8,372 nucleotides of DNA, from positions 1 to 8,372 of the forward strand of contig CAMJHW010000059.1 of NCBI GenBank assembly GCA_946405645.1. Reading direction: 5' to 3'. The notes below the pieces were generated by a model. The model had not been told where the DNA came from. It did not search any database and saw nothing but the letters and a program-made list of their open reading frames with translations. This document shows positions 1 through 6,011 of this stretch, piece after piece (position 1 is the stretch's first letter; every line of letters begins with the position of its first letter). Position numbers and translations under genes: made by a program. Source of the stretch: an uncultured Bacteroidales bacterium (GTDB lineage: Bacteria; Bacteroidota; Bacteroidia; Bacteroidales; UBA932).

Positions 1-995
1 TCCGCAACCAGATGGCATTCGCCATCCACGAGTATTTCCACTCCAAGGGCTTCGTCTATCTCCACACCCCTCTCATCACCGAGTCCGACTGTGAAGGTGC
101 GGGGCAGATGTTCCAGGTCACCACACTCAACCTCGACCAACCGCTTCCGCGCAACAAGAAGGGCGGAATCGACTATAGCAAGGATTTCTTCGGCAAGCAG
201 ACCAGCCTGACGGTAAGCGGCCAGCTCGAGGGCGAGCTCGGCGCCACCGCTCTCGGAGAGATCTACACCTTCGGCCCCACCTTCCGTGCAGAGAACTCCA
301 ACACCCCGCGCCACCTTGCGGAGTTCTGGATGATCGAGCCTGAGATGGCATTCTACGACATCACCGACAACATGGACCTCGCCGAGGATTTCATCAAGCA
401 TCTGGTGAGTTACGCTCTCGAGAACTGCTATGACGACATCAAGTTCCTCAACGACCGCTACGATCCCGAGCTCATCGAGCGTCTTCGCGGAGTAGTAGGA
501 ACCGAGTTCGTGCGTCTCGAGTATACCGAAGGTATAAAGATCCTTGAGAAGGCCATCGCGGACGGCGTGAAGTTCGAGTATCCGGTGTACTGGGGAGTCG
601 ACCTCCAGAGCGAGCACGAGCGCTATCTGGTGGAGAAGCACTTCCAGAAGCCCGTCATCCTGACCGGATATCCCAAGGAGATCAAGGCCTTCTACATGAA
701 GCAGAACGAAGACGGCAAGACCGTCCGCGCCATGGACGTCCTCTTCCCCAAGATCGGCGAGATTATCGGAGGTTCCGAGCGTGAGGCTTCCCTCGAGAAG
801 CTTGAGAACCGCATCGACGAACTGGGCATGAGCCGCAACAACCTCGAGTGGTACATCGACACCCGCCGTTTCGGGACCTGCCCCCACAGCGGATTCGGTC
901 TCGGTTTCGAGCGCTTGCTCCTCTTCGTCACCGGCATGTCCAACATCCGTGACGTCATCCCCTTCCCCCGTACTCCAAAGAACGCTGAATTCTAA
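1..995 (+). CDS. asnS: Asparaginyl-tRNA synthetase, 3' part (5' end outside window)
   Basis: Class IIb aminoacyl-tRNA synthetase that charges tRNA-Asn with asparagine using ATP in the cytoplasm. The frame is open to the left edge (first full codon at base 3, reading R-N-Q before the Met at 12), so that Met is internal. Numbering from it, class II motif 2 is the [21 protein letters not shown] region (residues 91-111, with the F-R-A-E signature), and motif 3 is GFGLGFER (294-301), followed by the family-typical tail ending [16 protein letters not shown]. The [15 protein letters not shown] stretch (58-72) is also typical of AsnRS rather than AspRS. About 330 codons remain of a protein usually near 465 residues, so the N-terminal OB-fold anticodon-binding domain lies outside the window. 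Asparagine versus aspartate specificity rests on overall resemblance, which is strong. It is followed 11 bases later by udk on the same strand. Confidence 0.96.
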   Translation, partial: RNQMAFAIHEYFHSKGFVYLHTPLITESDCEGAGQMFQVTTLNLDQPLPRNKKGGIDYSKDFFGKQTSLTVSGQLEGELGATALGEIYTFGPTFRAENSNTPRHLAEFWMIEPEMAFYDITDNMDLAEDFIKHLVSYALENCYDDIKFLNDRYDPELIERLRGVVGTEFVRLEYTEGIKILEKAIADGVKFEYPVYWGVDLQSEHERYLVEKHFQKPVILTGYPKEIKAFYMKQNEDGKTVRAMDVLFPKIGEIIGGSEREASLEKLENRIDELGMSRNNLEWYIDTRRFGTCPHSGFGLGFERLLLFVTGMSNIRDVIPFPRTPKNAEF

Positions 996-1006
996 TATAA
1001 AGGACT

Positions 1007-1627
1007 ATGCTGGTTATCGGTATCGCCGGAGGCTCCGGCTCGGGCAAGACCACGGTCGTCAAGGCCATCTCGGAAAACATCAAGGGCGAAAAAGTCGTCA
1101 TCATCCCTCAGGATTCCTACTACAAGGATTCCAGTGACCTTACGGACGAGGAGAAACGTCACCACAATTTCGACCATCCCGACGCCATCGACTGGGAGCT
1201 CCTGTGCGAGCAGCTGGCCGACCTCAAGTCCGGCAAGACCATCCACCAGCCCGTCTATTCTTACATATCCTGTTCGCGATCCAAGACGGAGACCGTGACG
1301 GTAGATCCCGCAGACGTCATCATCATCGAGGGCATCCTCATCTTCACCTGCAAGGAGCTCCGCGACCAGATGGACATCAAGATCTTCGTGGATGCAGATG
1401 ACGATGACCGCCTGATGCGCGTCATGGCCCGCGACATTACGGAGCGAGGCAAGGACGTACGCTGGGTCATCGAGCGCTATACCAATACAGTCAAGCCGAT
1501 GTACCTGCAGTTCATCGAGCCGAGCAAGCGCTACGCCGACATCATCATCCCGCAGGGAGGGCACAACAAGGTAGCCATCGACGTCATCTCGGCCACTATC
1601 GAGAAATCGCTGGTAGGCAACAAATAA
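1007..1627 (+). CDS. udk: Uridine kinase (uridine/cytidine kinase)
   Basis: Phosphorylates uridine and cytidine to UMP and CMP with a nucleoside triphosphate: pyrimidine salvage in the cytoplasm. The 206-residue length matches bacterial Udk (about 210). Visible motifs are the P-loop GGSGSGKT (8-15), PQDSYYKD (34-41) and FDHPDAID (55-62) of the nucleoside site, a hydrophobic strand IIIEGIL (105-111) in the Walker B position, and FVDADDDDRLMRVMARDITERGK (starting at 127) carrying the lid arginines R138, R142 and R147. The ATG at 1007 puts the P-loop at its normal distance from the N terminus. AAAGGA lies only two bases before this ATG, too close for a normal ribosome binding site. It sits 11 bases after asnS and 12 before the next gene, so all three are probably cotranscribed. 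I see no missing key residue. Confidence 0.97.
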   Translation: MLVIGIAGGSGSGKTTVVKAISENIKGEKVVIIPQDSYYKDSSDLTDEEKRHHNFDHPDAIDWELLCEQLADLKSGKTIHQPVYSYISCSRSKTETVTVDPADVIIIEGILIFTCKELRDQMDIKIFVDADDDDRLMRVMARDITERGKDVRWVIERYTNTVKPMYLQFIEPSKRYADIIIPQGGHNKVAIDVISATIEKSLVGNK

Positions 1628-1639
1628 ACAGGTTTTCCG

Positions 1640-2356
1640 GTGAAGAGACTTAAGAAAGAGGACCGCGCCGGACTTTACATCACCGTGATAGTTCATCTCA
1701 CGGTGATTATTATATTGTTGGCCAGCCAGCTTACGCTCGCACTCAGGAAAGAGGACTCCTTCGTGCTTGATTTCAGCCGCCAGGAGACCATCGAGAAACT
1801 GAAGGAGGAGCTTGCGTTCAAAGAGGAGGTCAGCCGCAGGCTGGACGAGATCATTTCAGCCCAGGGAAGCACCCCGATACGCAATGTCGTCGTGGACCGC
1901 GGCGCACTTAAGGACGACCGCAATACCGATGCCGAACAGCTCTACAAGGATGCGGAGCGACTTCAGGAAGCCCTCAACAACACCTTCAATCGCGAAGACA
2001 GTCCGGAGGACTACGTCCCGATAGCTCCTCCGAGCACCGAGGGTTCCGACAAGAAGACCCAAAAGGAAGTCTATTCCGGTCCGTCTGTAGTTTCTTACAG
2101 TCTCGACGGCCGCAAGGCCAGCCGCTTGCCCATCCCTGCATACCGGTGCATGGGGTCCGGAGAAGTCACGGTGATAATTACCGTGGACAATGCAGGTAAT
2201 GTCCTGGTCGCCAAGATAGATGACAACATCTCCTCCGACGACACCTGCCTGCGCAACTTCGCAATAAGGGCGGCGCGTTCGGCCAAATTCTCGGCCTCCC
2301 CCACCGCCCCTGCGCGTCAAGTCGGGAACATCGTCTATGCGTTCATCGCACAGTGA
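1640..2356 (+). CDS. Membrane-anchored protein with coiled coil and TonB-C-like domain
   Basis: A 238-residue protein of uncertain role. A basic N terminus (MKRLKKEDR) is followed by one hydrophobic segment at about 12-34, so the rest should face the periplasm. Residues 44-75 and 95-117 are charged and heptad-like, probably coiled coil. A Pro/Ser-rich linker runs from about 121 to 150. The last 75 residues resemble a TonB/TolA C-terminal domain: PAYRC (166-170), GEVTVIITVDNAGNVLVAKI (174-193), DTCLRNFAIRAARSAKF (201-217), then a final strand NIVYAFIAQ. It lacks the long Pro-Lys repeat of classical TonB, so energising an outer-membrane transporter is only one possibility; an envelope scaffold role is another. 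C170 and C203 could form a disulfide. The start is GTG at 1640: the first in-frame ATG encodes Met171, inside the C-terminal domain. The 3' end overlaps the convergent protease gene by 14 bases. Confidence 0.8.
   Translation: MKRLKKEDRAGLYITVIVHLTVIIILLASQLTLALRKEDSFVLDFSRQETIEKLKEELAFKEEVSRRLDEIISAQGSTPIRNVVVDRGALKDDRNTDAEQLYKDAERLQEALNNTFNREDSPEDYVPIAPPSTEGSDKKTQKEVYSGPSVVSYSLDGRKASRLPIPAYRCMGSGEVTVIITVDNAGNVLVAKIDDNISSDDTCLRNFAIRAARSAKFSASPTAPARQVGNIVYAFIAQ
1679..1707 (+). repeat. 10-bp perfect inverted repeat inside the TonB-C-like gene
   Basis: ATCACCGTGA (1679-1688) and TCACGGTGAT (1698-1707) are exact reverse complements around a 9-base loop. The structure begins 39 bases after the GTG start and is followed by a weakly T-rich run, TATTATATTG. 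It encodes the membrane segment (I-T-V-I ... L-T-V-I). A hairpin here could affect early elongation or act as an attenuator, but it may also arise from repeated Thr-Val-Ile codons. Confidence 0.35.
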
Positions 2357-3944
2357 TGATCTCGTGAGGCTTCATCGCCTCCTCGAAGGTCTCGTCCATT
2401 TCGAGGTACAGATGATAGAAAGCATTGTCCCCAAGCTTTGAATAACGCCCGACAAGGGCCTTTACCTGAGGCATCAGGTAAGGACGAGTCTCCGCCCATT
2501 CTTCGGCAGAGGCCGGTACGATGCCGTCCTTAGCCTTTGCAAACGCGAGGAAGCGCGATTCAAGGGAAGACGAATCAAGATACCTGAGAAGAGCCTGATA
2601 ATCATCTATGCCCGTCAGTTCCGCCTTATACCTGTCGAAATAGTCGGACGCGAAACGCATCGACGTGGCTTTGCGGTTGCAATCGATATAGAAGCGCGTG
2701 GCAAGGGTAGTATCCAGCGGGACAAAGACATCAGGGATGATGCCTCCGCCGCCGTAAACCTTGCGCCCACCCATAGTCAGGTATTCCTCCGAACGGTCCA
2801 CCTTGATCGAATCGGCCGCCGTAAGCTCGCCACCATTGTAACGGTTGATGATATCATACTGATAATCATCAGAATATGGCTTTTGGATACAGCGTCCGGA
2901 AGGGGTATGGAAGCGGGCGACGGTGAGTCTGATGCCGGAACCGTCGGTGAAGTAAACGGGCTCCTGCACCAACCCCTTGCCGAACGAACGCCTGCCCACG
3001 ATCACGCCGCGGTCATTGTCCTGGATAGCGCCAGCGAAGATCTCACTAGAGGAGGCGCTGGACTCGTCGATGAGGACAGTCAGCCCGACATTCTTGAGGA
3101 TACCCTTGCCGTCGGCCTTGTAATCCTCGCGCTTGCGGTGAAGGCCCTCCATATAGACGATCATGTCTCCTCTCTGAAGGAACAGATTGGAAAGGAGCAG
3201 AGCCTGGTCGAAATAACCTCCGGTGTTGCCCCTGATATCGAATACCAGCCGCTTCATGCCCGAGCCGAGAAGCTCGACAGAAGCCTTGAGGACCTCGGAA
3301 TACGTCGTACGCGAGAATTTCGACAGCCTGATATAGCCCGTTGTATCGTCAACCATGAAATAAGCGTCGATACAGTGGACGGGTATTTTTCCACGCGTAA
3401 TCTCGAACGGAATCTGCACGCCGTCACGCAATACGGTGACCGTGACCTTGCTGCCGGCAGGACCTTTCATCCGCCTCACCATACTGTCCTGCGGGAACTT
3501 CACTCCTGCGATGACCTTGTCATCAACCCTGAGAAGACGGTCACCGGGCAGCATTCCGATTTTCTCGGAAGGACCGCCTGGGATGACTTCGAGGACGATG
3601 GCAGTGTCGTTAGGGACATTGAACTGTATGCCTATGCCGTCGAAGTTGCCGGCAAGGTCGGTCTCCGACTCCTCAAGCTCCGCCGGAGGCATATAGACCG
3701 AATGCGGATCGAGCTTGGAAAGCGCAGCAGTCACCGCAGCGTCTGTCACGCTCTTGCGGTCGACCGTATCCACGTACATCTCGTCCACCTTCTGCAGTAC
3801 GAGATTGAGCTTGCGCCAATCGTCATAGCGGGCGTTCAGGCGACGGTTGTTCTCGGTAATCTTCTGGACGGTCAGGACAAGCATACATCCGAGAATGATG
3901 CCCAGTATGGCCACCCAGACCGAAGAAATCCTTTTCTCAGACAT
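2343..3944 (-). CDS. S41 family C-terminal processing peptidase (CtpA/Prc type)
   Basis: Serine protease of MEROPS family S41, using a Ser/Lys dyad to cleave periplasmic proteins near their C termini. The 533 residues comprise a membrane anchor at about 8-27 (SVWVAILGIILGCMLVLTVQ), a helical N-terminal region (40-95), a PDZ domain at about 100-185 (FDGIGIQFNV, GGPSEKIGMLPGDRLLRVDD), and the protease core at about 200-410. The core has FDIRGNTGG (235-243), SSASSSEIFAGAIQD (295-309) and GRRSFGKGLVQ (317-327). By alignment with Prc and D1P, where the nucleophile lies 25 residues before the lysine, the dyad is S298/K323, with Q327 as the likely third residue. All are present, so it should be active. 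A C-terminal extension of about 120 residues (411-533) follows. The start ATG lies two bases after the dCMP deaminase stop. The stop lies inside the convergent TonB-C-like gene. Cellular substrates cannot be read from sequence. Confidence 0.94.
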   Translation of the reverse strand: MSEKRISSVWVAILGIILGCMLVLTVQKITENNRRLNARYDDWRKLNLVLQKVDEMYVDTVDRKSVTDAAVTAALSKLDPHSVYMPPAELEESETDLAGNFDGIGIQFNVPNDTAIVLEVIPGGPSEKIGMLPGDRLLRVDDKVIAGVKFPQDSMVRRMKGPAGSKVTVTVLRDGVQIPFEITRGKIPVHCIDAYFMVDDTTGYIRLSKFSRTTYSEVLKASVELLGSGMKRLVFDIRGNTGGYFDQALLLSNLFLQRGDMIVYMEGLHRKREDYKADGKGILKNVGLTVLIDESSASSSEIFAGAIQDNDRGVIVGRRSFGKGLVQEPVYFTDGSGIRLTVARFHTPSGRCIQKPYSDDYQYDIINRYNGGELTAADSIKVDRSEEYLTMGGRKVYGGGGIIPDVFVPLDTTLATRFYIDCNRKATSMRFASDYFDRYKAELTGIDDYQALLRYLDSSSLESRFLAFAKAKDGIVPASAEEWAETRPYLMPQVKALVGRYSKLGDNAFYHLYLEMDETFEEAMKPHEIITVR

Positions 3945-3946
3945 CG

Positions 3947-4351
3947 TCAGTCAACTTTTTCGACCTCGACACCGGCCTGGCGGAGCAGGTCGATACCATC
4001 AGTGAGACGATATTCATCCCTGTAAACCACACGCTTGATGCCGGCCTGGATGATGAGTTTGGAACACTCCATGCAAGGCGAGGCAGTGACGTAGAGCGTG
4101 GCTCCGGCACTGCTGTTGCCGGATTTGGCCACCTTGGTGATGGCATTGGCTTCGGCATGGAGTACATACGGCTTGGTCACGCCGTTCTCATCCTCGCAGA
4201 CATTCTCGAAGCCGGACGGAGTACCGTTGTAACCGTCCGATATGATCATCCTGTCCTTGACAAGCAAGGCCCCCACCTGACGACGCTTGCAGTATGAGTT
4301 TCTCGCCCATACCGACGCCATCTCGATATAACTGTGGTCGAATTTTTCCAT
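3947..4351 (-). CDS. dCMP deaminase (zinc cytidine/deoxycytidylate deaminase family)
   Basis: Probably deaminates dCMP to dUMP, feeding thymidylate synthesis, in the cytoplasm. The 134-residue length is normal for the single-domain family. The zinc site is complete: LHAEANAI (64-71) supplies H65 as ligand and E67 as proton shuttle, and SPCMECSKLI (91-100) supplies C93 and C96. RQVGALLV (24-31) and DGYNGTPSGFENVC (39-52) are typical of dCMP deaminases and argue against cytidine deaminase, tRNA adenosine deaminase (TadA) or the riboflavin enzyme RibD. The exact nucleotide substrate remains family-based inference. It sits in the minus-strand operon with two-base gaps on each side (TAAACATG upstream, TGACGATG downstream), so its translation may depend on ribosomes finishing the acyl-CoA synthetase gene. 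The opposite-strand udk also belongs to pyrimidine metabolism, but nothing shows the two are coregulated. Confidence 0.93.
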   Translation of the reverse strand: MEKFDHSYIEMASVWARNSYCKRRQVGALLVKDRMIISDGYNGTPSGFENVCEDENGVTKPYVLHAEANAITKVAKSGNSSAGATLYVTASPCMECSKLIIQAGIKRVVYRDEYRLTDGIDLLRQAGVEVEKVD

Positions 4352-4353
4352 GT

Positions 4354-6009
4354 TTAGCTTCTTTGATAAAGGTAACGCTTGATGCTCTTCTTGGGAGTAC
4401 GCTCGAAGTCTTCGGGCATGAACTCGATCTTACGTATCTTTGCGTAGTTGGGTATCTCCTTGTTGATCTCTGGGAGAGCATCCTGCAGACGCTTCTCGAG
4501 CTCGGCACGAGTCATACCATCAAGGTCGGCCTGATGATAGTCGGGATAGATCAGGGCGGTAAGACCGCCATCTTCCTCGACCACAAGGGAGTCGACGACA
4601 TAGGATATATTGTTGATGACGGCTTCCAGCTCCTCCGGATAGATATTCTGGCCATTGGCGCTAAGGATCATACACTTGGAACGCCCGCGAAGGAACAGGT
4701 AACCGTCCTCGTCGATAACTCCCATATCTCCGGTGCGGAACCATCCGTCATCGGTAAACGCTTCGCGGGTAGCTTTTTCATTCTTATAATATCCCAGGAA
4801 AACGTTGTCTCCCTTGATCTGGATCTCACCGGGGATGTTCCTGGAGTCATCGGAATCGATTCGGACCTGACAGCCTGTGATGGGCTTTCCACAGGAGCCG
4901 ATCTTGCCATTATACCACTTCACATAAGTGATGAGAGGGGCGCATTCAGTCATACCGTAGCCCACGGTAAACGGGAAATTGATCTTTTTGAGGAACTTCT
5001 CCACCTCAGGGTTGAAGGCGGCGCCGCCGAGGATAACCTCCTCGAAGCGGCCGCCGAAGGCCTCGATGAGGCCGTTGCGGATCTTCTTCAGAAGGAGCTG
5101 GTTGAGGATGGGGATCTTGAAGAATGTCTTGTTCCTGTCCACGATCGGTTTGAGCTGGGACTTGTACACCTTCTCGATGATGAGGGGAACGGCGATGATG
5201 ACGTCGGGACGGATCTCCTGGAAGGCGTTCAGGATGACCTTGGGGCTGGGGACACGGGTAAGGAAATGGACGTGCGCGCCGATGGTCATCTCGAAGAGGA
5301 ACTCGAACATCATGCCGTACATATGTGCGCTGGGCAGCATCGACACCATCTCGGAATCAGCGGTCATCTGCGGCTCGGCGGTATCGTGCGCGAACCTGAT
5401 GTTGGCATAAAGGGCCCTGTACGGGATCATCACGCCTTTCGAGAAACCGGAAGTACCGGAAGTATAATTGATGACCGCCAGTTCGTCCGGCTTGTCCTCA
5501 TAATAGGAGATATCGTCTGGCGTGAAACCGTCGGGGAACATGGAGGCGAAGGTTCCGGGGAGATTGTTACGGACATCCTCCAGCTCTTCTCCGCGGGAAT
5601 ACAGGTACTTGAGGGTATTCATCTGTACGATGACATACAGACCCGGCATCTCGGCCTCGGAGAGGCTCTCCCAGAGAACTTCGTCCACGAAGAAAACCTT
5701 TGCCTCGGAGTGGTTGACAAGATAGTGTATGTTGCCTGGCTTGAACTCATGCAGGATAGGGACGGGAACGGCGCCATAGGTAAGGGCGGCGAGGAAGCAC
5801 ACACCCCAGTTGGCCTGGTTGCGCGAGCAAATGGCGACCTTGTCTCCCTTCTGGAGACCGCACTGCTCGAAAGTGATGTGCAAATGCTTGATCCTCTTGG
5901 CCACAGTCTCATAGGTCAGAGTGACACCGTGATAATTCGAGAGCGCGGGGCGCTCCCAATTCTTCTTGAAACTCTCTTCGAGAAGTTTGTTGACTGACTT
6001 GTATTCCAT
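4354..6009 (-). CDS. AMP-forming long-chain acyl-CoA synthetase (AMP-binding enzyme)
   Basis: ANL-superfamily adenylating enzyme, most like long-chain fatty acid-CoA ligases: a carboxylate plus ATP gives acyl-AMP, then acyl-CoA. The 551 residues carry the phosphate loop YTSGTSGFSKG (182-192, core A3), GYGMTE (350-355, A5), WFRTGD (423-428, A7, ribose-binding D428), the hinge region RGRSKCMILSANGQNIYPEE (441-460, A8), and a C-terminal A10-like motif RTPKKSIKR (537-545). In A10 the usual R-T-x-x-G-K-I-x-R alignment puts Ser542 where the adenylation lysine is expected, with lysines at 540, 541 and 544 nearby. No signal peptide or clear membrane helix is visible, so it should be cytoplasmic or peripheral. 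Substrate chain length cannot be read from sequence, and aryl or other acids are possible. It starts two bases after the DUF3352-like stop (TAAAGATG) and ends two bases before the dCMP deaminase start. Confidence 0.9.
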   Translation of the reverse strand: MEYKSVNKLLEESFKKNWERPALSNYHGVTLTYETVAKRIKHLHITFEQCGLQKGDKVAICSRNQANWGVCFLAALTYGAVPVPILHEFKPGNIHYLVNHSEAKVFFVDEVLWESLSEAEMPGLYVIVQMNTLKYLYSRGEELEDVRNNLPGTFASMFPDGFTPDDISYYEDKPDELAVINYTSGTSGFSKGVMIPYRALYANIRFAHDTAEPQMTADSEMVSMLPSAHMYGMMFEFLFEMTIGAHVHFLTRVPSPKVILNAFQEIRPDVIIAVPLIIEKVYKSQLKPIVDRNKTFFKIPILNQLLLKKIRNGLIEAFGGRFEEVILGGAAFNPEVEKFLKKINFPFTVGYGMTECAPLITYVKWYNGKIGSCGKPITGCQVRIDSDDSRNIPGEIQIKGDNVFLGYYKNEKATREAFTDDGWFRTGDMGVIDEDGYLFLRGRSKCMILSANGQNIYPEELEAVINNISYVVDSLVVEEDGGLTALIYPDYHQADLDGMTRAELEKRLQDALPEINKEIPNYAKIRKIEFMPEDFERTPKKSIKRYLYQRS

Positions 6010-6011
6010 CT

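Noticed and set aside
998..1004. TAAAGGA before udk, considered as a Shine-Dalgarno site
   Set aside because: Only two bases separate it from the ATG, and other starts in the window lack such a site, so it is not a convincing ribosome binding site.
992..1696. 234-codon minus-strand frame opposite udk
   Set aside because: It is a shadow of udk, which has every kinase motif. The frame also runs through the udk/TonB-C-like gene boundary and has no recognisable content.
2167..2185. CACGGT / ACCGTG dyad with a 7-base loop in the TonB-C-like gene
   Set aside because: Six base pairs inside Thr-Val-Ile-rich coding sequence is expected by chance. It is kept only as a side note to the stronger repeat at 1679-1707.
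2366..2381. GAGGC / GCCTC stem near the convergent gene ends, considered as a terminator
   Set aside because: Only five pairs with a six-base loop and no T-run on either strand, and it lies within protease coding sequence.
2883..4025. 380-codon open frame on the plus strand opposite the S41 protease
   Set aside because: The minus strand carries a complete protease with PDZ domain, Ser/Lys dyad and anchor. The plus-strand frame has no domain or promoter and crosses the gene boundary at 3942-3949.
4294..5997. 567-codon open frame on the plus strand across the whole ligase gene
   Set aside because: It mirrors the ligase gene almost base for base. The opposite strand encodes a complete ANL enzyme with its motifs. 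The plus-strand translation is low-complexity (rich in D, G, H, V, L) and shows no recognisable motif. Long antisense frames arise when the true gene rarely uses TTA, CTA and TCA codons.
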